From contig NZ_FMCV01000006.1 in the NCBI RefSeq assembly GCF_900091565.1, positions 62,001 to 126,000 of the forward strand: DNA of 64,000 bases, given 5' to 3'. The DNA comes from Micromonospora marina (lineage in GTDB: Bacteria; Actinomycetota; Actinomycetes; Mycobacteriales; Micromonosporaceae). A model generated the notes under the pieces. The model did not search any database, was not told where the DNA came from, and was given only the letters and a program-made list of their open reading frames with translations. Of the stretch, positions 51,311 to 59,729 are shown in pieces; positions within the stretch are counted from its first letter, which is position 1; every line of letters begins with the position of its first letter. The translations under genes and the position numbers were made by a program.

Positions 51311-52068
51311 CAGCGGCCCCGCTTGGCGCGGCAGATCTCCACCGGCACCGCCGGGGCGCCGTCGACCGGAGCCGGGTCCTCAGCGGTGGGCGCGATGCCG
51401 GCCGCCGAGATCCGGTCCAGCGTGGCCAGCCCGGCCGCGTCGACCTGACCGAACACTGTGTAGTTGGGGCGCAGCGCCGAGTCGGCCTGCACCAGGAAGA
51501 ACTGGCTGCCGTTGGTGTCCGGACCGGCGTTGGCCATGGCGAGTGTGCCACGCGCGTACAGGCGGCGCACGCCGGTCGGGTCGGTCGGCGCGGGCGGCAG
51601 GTCGGTGGGCAGCTCGTCGCGGTACCGGTAGCCCGGACCGCCCGAGCCGGTGCCGGACGGGTCGCCGCACTGGAGGACCGTGAGCGTCGGGTACGCGGTG
51701 AGCCGGTGGCAGGGCGTCCGGTCGTAGAAGCGCTCGCGGACCAGGTGCAGGAAGCTCTGCACCGTGCAGGGCGCCTGCTCGCGGTCCAGCGTCAGCCCGA
51801 TCGGCCCCTGGTTGGTGCGCAGCGTGACCCGCACCGTGCCCCGGTCCGGCGTCCGCTGCGGGTCCGGCGGCAGCGGCACCGGACGGGCGGCCGGCTCGTC
51901 CGGCGTGGGCGTGTACGCGCAGGGCCCCTTGGTCGGCGCGGGGTCGGCGGCGGGCGCCGCGGTCGCGGCGACACCTGCGGCGGCGACGATCGTCGCGGCG
52001 GCCACGCTCACCCCGGCGAGGCGGGCCAGCAGGGGTAATGCGGCGTGCGTTCGGGTTTCGCTCGACAC
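51310..52068 (-). CDS. Exported cyclophilin-type peptidyl-prolyl isomerase
   Basis: 252 residues, GTG start preceded by GGGAGG. N-terminal hydrophobic LLARLAGVSVAAATIVAAAG is a signal or anchor. A Pro-rich linker (residues about 55-85) follows, then cyclophilin: VTLRTNQGPIGLTLDREQAP, FLHLVRERFYDRTPCHRL (active-site Arg/Phe region), GTLAMANAGPDTNGSQFFLV (active-site Gln/Phe), NYTVFGQVDAAGLATLDRIS. It speeds proline isomerisation of proteins outside the membrane. The conserved first Cys pair CAYTP and CTVQ may bond. Confidence 0.88.
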   Translation of the reverse strand: MSSETRTHAALPLLARLAGVSVAAATIVAAAGVAATAAPAADPAPTKGPCAYTPTPDEPAARPVPLPPDPQRTPDRGTVRVTLRTNQGPIGLTLDREQAPCTVQSFLHLVRERFYDRTPCHRLTAYPTLTVLQCGDPSGTGSGGPGYRYRDELPTDLPPAPTDPTGVRRLYARGTLAMANAGPDTNGSQFFLVQADSALRPNYTVFGQVDAAGLATLDRISAAGIAPTAEDPAPVDGAPAVPVEICRAKRGR

Positions 52069-52245
52069 GGTGGTCCTCCCGGGACTCGTGGCATCAGAAC
52101 GACCGGAGTCTATGTATCGGGTCACCTGATGTCGACGCCGCCCACACCGCGAGAGCGATTCCCGGCACGACATCATCACGCTCAGTGAGAATGCCGTCCG
52201 ATGCGCCCGTTAGGCCGCTTAGATGACAACCATTCGTGATCGTCG

Positions 52246-52275
52246 TTGACATCTCTGCGAATGCGTCGATAGGTT
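52246..52275 (+). promoter_or_regulatory. Candidate sigma-70-type promoter upstream of the RHS gene
   Basis: TTGACA-N18-TAGGTT, in a locally AT-richer stretch. If used, the transcript would carry about 330 untranslated bases before the RHS start at 52611. I see no convincing gene in 52280-52600: a GAGGAGG at about 52434 is not followed by a usable start. Confidence 0.45.
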
Positions 52276-52610
52276 AATTGCCATCCAACAAGCGCCGGCG
52301 CGAAAAGAACGGGGATAATCGCCAGCCGGACGAAGGCATTGGCTTCGGCGACCACAGCCGTCCGCGCCGCCGCGCGGCACCGTGGCCGCCTCGACCGCGT
52401 CACGCCCTCCCCCGCCACGTAGAAGTACCTGGCGAGGAGGCCGTCATCACTGCCCTAGCGCAGTCCGACGCCACCCTCACCGCATTGCCGAAAATGCACG
52501 CCCCGTTTGGTCGTGCGCAATTTCGGTCGCCTACCCATGCCGTTTTCGCAGCCGTGCGCCAACGGTAGTTCACCCTGCCCGGAAATAGCCGGGAACGCCG
52601 AGGAGATTAG

Positions 52611-55600
52611 ATGCAGAAACGTCGTTCCATAACGGTGGCGGCTGTTCTCGCCACCGTCGCGTCGGCCTGGCTGGCACCGCCCGCCGCCCCCGCACAGGCC
52701 GCCGCGCCGGACGGCACCACGAGCCTCACCCCGGTGGTGTCACCACGCTCCGGCGACACGGTGCAGCTGTTCGACACGCCACGCCGGGCGAACCGGACGT
52801 TCCTCGCCCAGGGAGCGGCACCGACAGTGCCCAAGGGCACCGGGCCGGTCCGCAACGCCACCCAGGTTCCGTTCTCGATTAGCGACCGGCTCCAAGCGAA
52901 GGTCAACGTCGGTTCGGGGAACCTGCTCCTCACCAGCACCGAGCTGACCCTGCCGGGCGTCGCGGGCAACGTGACCATCGGCGCGGCATTCAACAGCCTC
53001 CTGGTCGGCACGGACCTCCCCCAGGGCGCCCACGGCCCCGGCTGGCGTACGCGCGCCGGAGTGGACGTCCGGCTGGTCAAGGCCGACGACGGTTCGGTCA
53101 CGTACGCCGCCGCCGACGGCGTGGTCGGCAAGTTCACGGTGCTCGGGTCGGGCTACAAGACGCCGGTGGAGTTCAAGGGGGTCCTCGCCAAGGACGGCAC
53201 CGGCTGGAAGCTCACCGAGCACGGCGGGAAGCGGCTCTACTTCGACTCGGCCGGCCTGCTGACCAAGACGCTCGACCGCAACGACAACGCCACCACCTAC
53301 ACCTATGCCAGCGGCAAGCTGAGCAAGGTCACCTCGGACCGGGGCAACGGCACGGTCCGTTCGGCGGTGCCGACCTACACCGGAAACCAGATCACCAAGT
53401 ATCGGCAGACCGGCGACGACGGCGCCTGGCGTGAAGTGTCCTACCAGTACGACTCGGCGAGCCGGCTCACCACCATCCAGTCGGCCACCTGGCGCAAGGT
53501 GCTGTTCGACTACAACAGCGCCGGCGACCTGGTGAAGATCACCGCGATGGACAACTCGTTCACCACCTTCACCTACGACGGCCAGCACCGCGTCACCTCG
53601 GTCACCCAGGTCACGAACGTCCCGACCATGAGCGGTTCCACCACCCGGTTCGCGTACCCGACGTCCTCCCAGACGCTCGTCGCGGACGCGCGCCAGGATC
53701 TCGGCCAGTCAGTGGCGTCGGTGCCGCACCTCACCTATGACCTCAACAGCGACAAGAAGGTCACGAAGGTCACCGACACCGCCAACAACGAACGGGAGAC
53801 CTCCTACACCCCCTTCGGGGACGTGGCCGGCACCGTCTCGCCGGAGGGCGGCACCGTCGCCAACACGTACGGCGCCAACAGCGGGGAGTCGCTGACCAAG
53901 TCGGTCTCGCCCACCGGGGCGAGCGCGTCCGCCGCGTACGCCGGGGTGGCCTCCTCGACGAACCCCACCGCGAACTTTCAGCCCAGCTCGTCGATCGACA
54001 CCCAGAACAACGGCTCCACGTACACCTACAACGGCGCCGGGAACCGTACGTCGGCCAAGGACGCTCTGGCCGCCGAGGCGAAGGTGGACTACAACTCGGA
54101 CGGCACCGTCAAGTCGTCGACCGACCCCGGTAACGGCACCAACGCCACCACCTACACCTACGACACGCACAAGCAGGTCACCAAGCTCACCCCGCCCACC
54201 GGCAATGGGCTCGTCGCGAAGACGTTCACCTACGACAACTTCGGCCGGCTGAAGACGGTGAACGACGGGTGCGTCACCACGTACGAGTACAGCCTCGACG
54301 ACCGGATCACCAAGGTGTCGCACTCCGGTTGCGGCACCGCGGGCGAGGTGTCGTTCGAGCACGGGGGCTCGGGCAACCTGATCAAGCGCATCGATGCCAC
54401 CGGCGTCACCACCTTCCTGTACGACACCCTCAACCGGCTGCGGCAGCGGACCACACCGACCGAGACGCTGTCCTACGTGCCCGACGCCGTCGGCAACCTG
54501 GTCAAGCTCACCGACGGCCGGGGCACCACGCAGTACTACTACAACGCGCGCAACCTGCTCGTGCGCATGGACACCGCCGGGGGCACCCGCTACAACTTCC
54601 TGTACGACAAGAACGGCAACCGGACGACCACCTACTTCGCCACGGACGAGACGAACAGCGCCTGGGCGATGAAGACGACCACCACCTACGACAAGTCGGA
54701 CCGTCCGCTGCGGATCACCACGAAACGCTTCTCCAGCAGTCCGGCCACCGTCTCGGACATCACCTACTGCTACGCCCGGTACGTCTCCGGCCAGGGATGC
54801 TCGACCGCCAAGACCGACGACACCGGCCTGCGCCAATGGCAGAAGGACGAGGCGACCGGCACCGTCAGCCAGTTCAGCTACGACAAGGGCAACCGGCTGA
54901 CCAAGGCCACGAACATCGGCGGCAAGACCTACGAGTACGCCTACGACACGAACGGCAGCCGTACCACGGTGAAGGTCGACGGCAGCACCACCCAGTCGCT
55001 GACCTTCAACTCCGCGAACCAGATCACCTCGGCCAACAACACCTACGACGGCCGGGGCAGCCAGACCAAGAGCAGCGCTCCGGCCGTCACCACGATGGGT
55101 TACAACGGCCTGAAGCAGATGACCACCGCCGGAGCCGGCAGCTACGCCTATGCCGGCGCCGACCAGGTCGAGCTGACCACCGGAAACGGCACCACGATGG
55201 TGTACGGCCAGGAGGATCAGTACGGCGTGCCCGCGCTCCAGTCCTACCGCAACGGCACCGGAACCGTCTTCGTCGAGCGCGACGGGATCGGTTCGCTGCT
55301 CGGGCTGCGCATCAACAACCGCGACTACGCCTACGTCCTCGACGGACAGGGCTCCCCGATCGCCGTGATCGGGTCGGACGGCACCACTGTCGCCACGTAC
55401 CGGTACGACCCCTACGGCGCTATCACCGGCTCGGACGAGTACTACCTCGGGCAGACGAACATCCTGCGCTTCGCCGGTGGCGTCTACGACGCCAGCACCC
55501 GCTACACGAAGTTCGGCCAGCGCTGGTACAACGCCGCCCACGGCCGGTTCACCCAGCAGGACAGCCTGAGCTTCATCGGCAACCCGGCGAACGGCAACCG

Positions 55601-55955
55601 GTACGCATACGCCGGCGACAACCCGATCGGCAACATCGACCCGACCGGGCAGGACAGCGAGAGCATCGGCTTCGAGATCTGCTACGTGCTCTGCGCCGGC
55701 CTGGCCTACGAGTGGGACGACGAGGGCAACCAGGGCGTCACCGGAACCATCGGCACCGGCGCCGGCGCCTCGGCCTCCTACCAGCAGGGCAGTGGACAGG
55801 TGGAGGACGGCGGCGGCGTGTACGGCCAGTGCTCCCTCGGCGGTTTCAGCGCCGGAGCGGAGGTCGACTGGCAGGGCGAGTCGGACTACAACGGCGGCGT
55901 CGGCAGCGGCGGAACGGGTTGCTCGACGGGCTTCCAGGGAACCTACGCCTTCTGA
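52611..55955 (+). CDS. Secreted RHS/YD-repeat protein with an unassigned 100-residue C-terminal tip
   Basis: 1114 residues. Sec signal ITVAAVLATVASAWLAPPAA ends near AQA at about 31. From about 190 YD repeats run through the chain (DRNDNATTYTYASGKLSKVT, NSAGDLVKITAMDNSFTTFT, DKNGNRTTTYFATDETN and others). The RHS core ends with the hallmark RYTKFGQRWYNAAHGRFTQQ, DSLSFIGNPANGNRYAYAGD and NPIGNIDPTGQ. The last 100 residues after DPTGQ vary in such families. Here they are Gly-rich, with four Cys and beta-like alternation (GAGASASYQQGSGQ, GGFSAGAEVDWQGESDYNGG), and match no toxin I know. No VgrG, PAAR or secretion genes adjoin. A GAGGAG ribosome site precedes the ATG. Confidence 0.9.
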   Translation: MQKRRSITVAAVLATVASAWLAPPAAPAQAAAPDGTTSLTPVVSPRSGDTVQLFDTPRRANRTFLAQGAAPTVPKGTGPVRNATQVPFSISDRLQAKVNVGSGNLLLTSTELTLPGVAGNVTIGAAFNSLLVGTDLPQGAHGPGWRTRAGVDVRLVKADDGSVTYAAADGVVGKFTVLGSGYKTPVEFKGVLAKDGTGWKLTEHGGKRLYFDSAGLLTKTLDRNDNATTYTYASGKLSKVTSDRGNGTVRSAVPTYTGNQITKYRQTGDDGAWREVSYQYDSASRLTTIQSATWRKVLFDYNSAGDLVKITAMDNSFTTFTYDGQHRVTSVTQVTNVPTMSGSTTRFAYPTSSQTLVADARQDLGQSVASVPHLTYDLNSDKKVTKVTDTANNERETSYTPFGDVAGTVSPEGGTVANTYGANSGESLTKSVSPTGASASAAYAGVASSTNPTANFQPSSSIDTQNNGSTYTYNGAGNRTSAKDALAAEAKVDYNSDGTVKSSTDPGNGTNATTYTYDTHKQVTKLTPPTGNGLVAKTFTYDNFGRLKTVNDGCVTTYEYSLDDRITKVSHSGCGTAGEVSFEHGGSGNLIKRIDATGVTTFLYDTLNRLRQRTTPTETLSYVPDAVGNLVKLTDGRGTTQYYYNARNLLVRMDTAGGTRYNFLYDKNGNRTTTYFATDETNSAWAMKTTTTYDKSDRPLRITTKRFSSSPATVSDITYCYARYVSGQGCSTAKTDDTGLRQWQKDEATGTVSQFSYDKGNRLTKATNIGGKTYEYAYDTNGSRTTVKVDGSTTQSLTFNSANQITSANNTYDGRGSQTKSSAPAVTTMGYNGLKQMTTAGAGSYAYAGADQVELTTGNGTTMVYGQEDQYGVPALQSYRNGTGTVFVERDGIGSLLGLRINNRDYAYVLDGQGSPIAVIGSDGTTVATYRYDPYGAITGSDEYYLGQTNILRFAGGVYDASTRYTKFGQRWYNAAHGRFTQQDSLSFIGNPANGNRYAYAGDNPIGNIDPTGQDSESIGFEICYVLCAGLAYEWDDEGNQGVTGTIGTGAGASASYQQGSGQVEDGGGVYGQCSLGGFSAGAEVDWQGESDYNGGVGSGGTGCSTGFQGTYAF

Positions 55956-55975
55956 CCCACGACGTGAGGACTGAC

Positions 55976-56101
55976 ATGGACCTGCTCGCCGCCACGATCG
56001 CTGCCCGCTCACCTCTGCCCGCGCCGGTGCTCGCCGGATTCTTCGTCCTGGTGGCGCTGCTGCTCGTTCTCGTCGTCTACCTGCGGAGCCGCCGCCGGTA
56101 G
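55976..56101 (+). CDS. 41-residue single-helix membrane protein downstream of the RHS gene
   Basis: Starts 20 bases after the RHS stop with GAGG before the ATG. The sequence is one helix (LAGFFVLVALLLVLVVYL) with a short N-terminal outside or lumenal part containing two prolines and a basic end RSRRR, i.e. probable Nout-Cin topology. No family recognised. Its coupling to the polymorphic RHS tip makes an immunity or partner role possible but unproven. Confidence 0.6.
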   Translation: MDLLAATIAARSPLPAPVLAGFFVLVALLLVLVVYLRSRRR

Positions 56102-56117
56102 GCGTCACGGCCCGGAC

Positions 56118-56145
56118 GGCCGGCCGGTCTTTCGACCGGCCGGCC
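56118..56145 (+). terminator. Perfect 12-bp stem, TTTC loop terminator
   Basis: GGCCGGCCGGTC-TTTC-GACCGGCCGGCC, 16 bases after the small membrane-protein gene; ends the RHS transcript and isolates the rtcB operon. Confidence 0.9.
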
Positions 56146-56209
56146 ATTCGCGCGGTCCGGCCGGGAAAGTAGGTTGCCGCGCCGGGTGGTGTGGGAGAGG
56201 GTGACCGGC

Positions 56210-56221
56210 ATGACGTTCTGA
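56210..56221 (+). other. Minimal upstream ORF (Met-Thr-Phe-stop) in the rtcB leader
   Basis: ATG ACG TTC TGA with a strong ribosome site GGGAGAGG nine bases before it. An in-frame GTG at 56201 would give V-T-G-M-T-F. It ends 73 bases before the rtcB GTG, whose own ribosome site is weak. A later CCTCTC in the leader could pair with the GAGAGG. Whether the mini-ORF is translated is unknown. Confidence 0.35.
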
Positions 56222-56294
56222 CGGATCGCATCCCCGCCCGCAGGCCCCTTGCCGCCTGCCGTCTCCCGCCTCTCTTCCGCAGAAACGAGCGTCT

Positions 56295-57443
56295 GTGTCC
56301 GCGTACCCCTCCGGGCGGGCCGTCGTGCCCGCCACCGTCTCCGTCTTCTCCTCCCCCGGCAGCTGGATCGAGTCCGCCGCGCTCGACCAGTGCCACCAGG
56401 TCGCCGCCCTGGACGGCATGGCGCACGTCGCCGCGATGCCGGACCTGCACCCCGGCAAGGGCGCGCCGATCGGCGCCGCGATGTCCTCCACCGTGCTCTA
56501 CCCGTTCCTGGTCGGCTCCGACATCGGGTGCGGCATCGCGGTGTTCCCGATCGCGCTGCGCCGGGTCGTACCGGAACGGCTCGCCGCCCGGTTCCCCGAC
56601 CTGGACCGGGCGCTCGACCCGGACGCCGACGACCCGGCCTGGTCGGTGCTGGACGGCGAGATCCCGGCCGGTCACCTCGACGGGCTCGGCACGGTCGGGC
56701 GCGGCAACCACTTCGTCGAGCTGGCCCGCGTCGGGCCGGTCCTCGCGCCGGAGCACGCCGCACGGCTCGGGCTGGACGTCGGTGACCTGGTGCTCGTGGT
56801 GCACTCCGGGTCACGCGGCCTGGGCGAGCGGATCCTGCGCGAGCACACCGGGACGCACGGCGCCGGTCCCGCGCCCGACCCGGACGCCTACCTGGCCCGG
56901 CACGACGCGGCCGTGCGGTGGGGTTCGCTCAACCGGCGGCTGCTGGCCGCACGCGTCGCGTACGCGCTCGGTGCCGAACCCACCGAGCCGGTCGTCGACC
57001 AGTGCCACAACCTGGTCGAGATCCGCGACGGGCGCTACCTGCACCGCAAGGGCGCGGCACCGGGCGACGGCCGGGACGTGCTGATCGCCGGCACCCGTGG
57101 CACACCCTCCTACCTGGTGACGGCGCACGCCGGGCCGGATGCCGGCTACTCGGTGGCGCACGGCGCCGGGCGCAAGATGTCCCGCGCCGACGCGCTGCGC
57201 CGCGGCCGGGCCAAGCACACGGTCGAGGAGCTGCGCCGGACGCCTGTGGGCTCGGTCGTGGTGTGCGGCGACCGGCAGTTGCTGTTCGAGGAGGCGCCCA
57301 CCGCGTACAAGCGCATCGAGCAGGTGATCGGCGATCTGGTGGCGCACGACCTCGCTACGCCGATCGCCACCACGGTTCCGCTGGTCACCTACAAGACGCC
57401 GGACGTGGGCCGCCGCGACGAGCGCCGGAAGGACCGCCGGTGA
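56295..57443 (+). CDS. rtcB: RtcB-family RNA ligase of the PrfH-linked type
   Basis: 382 residues, GTG start. Metal and active-site motifs: VAAMPDLHPGKGAPIGAAMS, FLVGSDIGCGIAVF (Mn-binding Asp/Cys), TVGRGNHFVELARVG (His), LVVHSGSRGLGERIL (His), GYSVAHGAGRKMSRADALRR (nucleophile His that is guanylylated). It joins 2',3'-cyclic-phosphate or 3'-phosphate RNA ends to 5'-OH ends. It lacks the archease partner; instead prfH follows with a GTGA overlap. The pair is known from other bacteria to rescue ribosomes with 16S rRNA nicked at the decoding centre and then reseal the rRNA. Confidence 0.92.
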   Translation: MSAYPSGRAVVPATVSVFSSPGSWIESAALDQCHQVAALDGMAHVAAMPDLHPGKGAPIGAAMSSTVLYPFLVGSDIGCGIAVFPIALRRVVPERLAARFPDLDRALDPDADDPAWSVLDGEIPAGHLDGLGTVGRGNHFVELARVGPVLAPEHAARLGLDVGDLVLVVHSGSRGLGERILREHTGTHGAGPAPDPDAYLARHDAAVRWGSLNRRLLAARVAYALGAEPTEPVVDQCHNLVEIRDGRYLHRKGAAPGDGRDVLIAGTRGTPSYLVTAHAGPDAGYSVAHGAGRKMSRADALRRGRAKHTVEELRRTPVGSVVVCGDRQLLFEEAPTAYKRIEQVIGDLVAHDLATPIATTVPLVTYKTPDVGRRDERRKDRR

Positions 57444-58045
57444 CCGAGCTGCTGCTGTCCGCCGGGCGCGGACCGGCCGAGTGCGCGTGGGCGCTGGCCC
57501 GGCTGCTGGCCCGCCTGGAGAGTGCGGCGGCCCGGCGGGGCCTGCGTACCGAACGGGTCGAGACGGTGCCCGGCGACCGGGCCGGCACCTACCGGTCGGT
57601 GCTGGTCCGGATCACCGGTGCGGGGGCGGAGCCGTTCGCGGCCGGGTGGACCGGCACGCTCTGCTGGCAGGCACCCAGCCCGTACCGGACGGGGCACGGA
57701 CGGAAGAACTGGTACGTCACCGCGCGGACGTGCCGGACCGACGTGATGATCACGCCGTTCCACGAGGCCGACGTCGATTTCGTGCCGTGCCGCACCGGCG
57801 GGCCGGGCGGCCAGCACCGCAACAAGGCCAGCACCGCCGTCCGGGCCATGCACCGCCCGTCGGGCCGGACCGTCGTGGTCGACACCGAACGGTACCTGCA
57901 CCTCAATCGCCGTATCGCCGTCGAGCTGCTGCGGCAGCGGATCGCCGCCGACGACGAGGCGGCCCGGCGCGCGGGTGTCGACGCCCGCCGGCGGATCCAC
58001 GACGAGCTGGTCCGCGGCGACCCGGTACGGGTGGAGCGGCCGTAG
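57440..58045 (+). CDS. prfH: Peptide chain release factor homologue PrfH
   Basis: 201 residues, GTG start overlapping rtcB by four bases. The catalytic GGQ loop is CRTGGPGGQHRNKASTAVRA, followed by the RF-type basic strand TVVVDTERYLHLNRRIAVEL. There is no stop-codon recognition domain (no SPF or PxT region), as in other PrfH proteins. Before the GGQ domain NWYVTARTCRTDVMITPFHE matches the PrfH-specific block. It should hydrolyse peptidyl-tRNA on damaged ribosomes, after which RtcB repairs the rRNA. Confidence 0.92.
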   Translation: MTELLLSAGRGPAECAWALARLLARLESAAARRGLRTERVETVPGDRAGTYRSVLVRITGAGAEPFAAGWTGTLCWQAPSPYRTGHGRKNWYVTARTCRTDVMITPFHEADVDFVPCRTGGPGGQHRNKASTAVRAMHRPSGRTVVVDTERYLHLNRRIAVELLRQRIAADDEAARRAGVDARRRIHDELVRGDPVRVERP

Positions 58046-58063
58046 ATCGGGCCCGACCGGCCC

Positions 58064-58156
58064 TCACCCGACGAAGACGCAGTACGGGTGGACGGTCGGG
58101 TCGGCGTACACCCGCAGCACCACCTGGCACCGCCGCAGGCCCGGCGCGTCGGCCAT
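58064..58156 (-). CDS. Tiny hypothetical protein (tentative)
   Basis: 30 residues from an ATG with GGAGG upstream (GGAGGTGGTGACG). Contains two Cys (RRCQVVLRVYADP, HPYCVFVG). Converges with prfH, 18 bases apart. Homology unknown; could be chance. Confidence 0.3.
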   Translation of the reverse strand: MADAPGLRRCQVVLRVYADPTVHPYCVFVG

Positions 58157-58337
58157 CGTCACCACCTCCGGCCTGCTCTTGCCCCGGCGGTCCCGCCCCA
58201 ATCCGCCGCCGGTGACCGGCCCGGCTACCGTGGGCGCGGCGCCCGGGACCGCCGAGGTGCGACGCGTGAGGAGGACGGATGCGACGGAGCCAGCGCTTCC
58301 GCGCCGTGGTCGGCGGGTCGACGTTCCGGCCCTACCG

Positions 58338-59198
58338 GTGACCGGGGTGCGCCTGCACGTCGGCTGCGCCATGTGGACGCACAAGTCCTGGTCCGGCCGA
58401 TTCCTGCCGCATCCGCTGCCCGCCCACGAGCGGCTACGCGCGTACGCCGCGTGGTGCGACGCCGTGGAGGGCAACACGACGTTCTACGCGACCCCGGCCC
58501 GGGAGACGGTGGCGTCCTGGGCCGAGCAGACCGATCCCGGCTTCCGTTTCCTGCCGAAACTGCCGAAGGTGGTCACCCACGAACGCCGGCTCGCCGGCGG
58601 CGAGCCGGAACTGCGGGCGTTCCTGCACGCCATGGAGCCGCTCGGTCCGCGGGCGGACACGCTCTGGATCCAGTTGCCCGGCTCGTTCGGCCCCGGTGAC
58701 GTGCCCGGCCTCGACCGGTTCCTGCGCACGCTGCCCGCCGGTCACAGGTACGCCGTCGAGGTCCGCCACCCCGCCTTCTTCACCGAGGCCGGTGCGGTCC
58801 GCGAGCTGGAGGCGACGCTGCACCGGGCCGGCGCGGAGTGGATCCCGTTCGACACCACCGCGTTCTTCCGGACGCCGCCGACCAGCGACGCGGAGCGGGA
58901 GGCGTGGACGCGCAAACCGCGCCTGCCGCTGCGTACCCGGGCGCTGACCGACCGGCCGATCGTGCGCTACCTCGGCCGGGACGACCCCGGCCGCACCGTC
59001 GAGGGCTGGCAGCCGTGGCTGGACGTGGTCACCGGCTGGCTGCGGGAGGGCCGCTCGCCGATCGTGTTCGTGCACACGCCGGACAACGCGGACGCGCCCG
59101 AGCTGGCCCGCCGCTTCCACGACCAGGTCCGCGAGCGGGTTCCCGGGCTCGCGCCACTACCCGAGCCGGAGCCGGTCGGCCCGGCCACGCTGTTCTGA
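58338..59198 (+). CDS. DUF72 family protein (YecE-like), second copy
   Basis: 286 residues, GTG start at 58338 (another GTG at 58347 is equally open). No good ribosome site is seen, so leaderless initiation is possible. [40 protein letters not shown] (the NTTFY strand), [51 protein letters not shown] and [20 protein letters not shown] follow the family. It is a distant paralogue of the protein at 34229-35119; the acidic/His positions are kept. Function not established. Confidence 0.87.
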   Translation: MTGVRLHVGCAMWTHKSWSGRFLPHPLPAHERLRAYAAWCDAVEGNTTFYATPARETVASWAEQTDPGFRFLPKLPKVVTHERRLAGGEPELRAFLHAMEPLGPRADTLWIQLPGSFGPGDVPGLDRFLRTLPAGHRYAVEVRHPAFFTEAGAVRELEATLHRAGAEWIPFDTTAFFRTPPTSDAEREAWTRKPRLPLRTRALTDRPIVRYLGRDDPGRTVEGWQPWLDVVTGWLREGRSPIVFVHTPDNADAPELARRFHDQVRERVPGLAPLPEPEPVGPATLF

Positions 59199-59379
59199 GC
59201 CCAGTGCGGGTTCGACCGCGTGTGACGGTCGGACTGGTCGCCGGGCGACGCGCCGGACGGTCACCTGACCTCCGACTTCCTGGTCAACGACGTGTCCGAC
59301 AGCGACCGCCGTCGGCCATGTCCCCCGGCGCACCCGCAGACGCGACCCATCCGGGGGCGAGCGGACGACCCGGACAGCG

Positions 59380-59449
59380 GCGATATTGCACTTTCGGCCC
59401 GGGCAGACGGGATATTCCCGGCACTTGCCGGGCCGCAGTGCAAGATCGC
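59380..59449. repeat. Intergenic inverted repeat, GATATTGCAC type
   Basis: Arms of about 22 bases: left GCGATATTGCACT then TTCGGCCCGG; right CCGGGCCGC then AGTGCAAGATCGC. They match apart from an A/C change and a three-base versus two-base joint. An inner GGGATATTCCC motif is also present. Sits in the 531-base gap 59199-59729 before the ADH fragment; the 181 bases from 59199 to 59379 show nothing else. Confidence 0.75.
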
Positions 59450-59500
59450 GGAGAGCGGGCGAGGGCGGGGCAGGGGCGGGGCGGGCGGGGGTGTGTGCCG

Positions 59501-59665
59501 GCGCCGGACGGCGTGGTCGTCCGCGTCGGCGCGACCGGTCTGTGCCGCAGTGACTGGCACGGCTGGTAGGGCCACGACCCGGACATCCGCCCGCCGCACG
59601 TACCGGGGCACGAGTTCGCCGGTGTCGTCGTGGCGGCCGGCGGGGACGTCCACGGTCCGTCCCTG
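59501..59665 (+). pseudogene. Zinc alcohol-dehydrogenase N-terminal fragment
   Basis: Reads [20 protein letters not shown] then GW, a TAG stop at 59567-59569, then [20 protein letters not shown] and VAAGGDVHG. This is the start of a zinc-type medium-chain dehydrogenase (catalytic-zinc Cys in LCRSDWHGW, structural GHE in PGHEFAGVV). It has no start codon, one internal stop and no C-terminal 250 residues. A relic of a deleted gene. Confidence 0.75.
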
Positions 59666-59674
59666 AGACGGGCA

Positions 59675-59716
59675 CGGGCCGGCCCGGCGCCGGGAGCCCC
59701 GGCGCGGACCGGCCCG
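59675..59716 (-). terminator. Hairpin terminator of the large propeller/Ig gene
   Basis: Outer CGGGCCGG/CCGGCCCG and inner GCGCCGGG/CCCGGCGC pairs, 14 bases after the stop of the gene ending at 59730. Confidence 0.7.
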
Positions 59717-59729
59717 CGCGGCCGTTCGG

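Noticed and set aside
52278..52568. 96-codon frame upstream of the RHS gene
   Set aside because: TTG start, no ribosome site, no family likeness; better read as leader sequence.
53709..56804. 1031-codon frame antisense to the RHS gene
   Set aside because: The plus strand has unmistakable YD repeats; the antisense product is Val/Arg/Gly filler.
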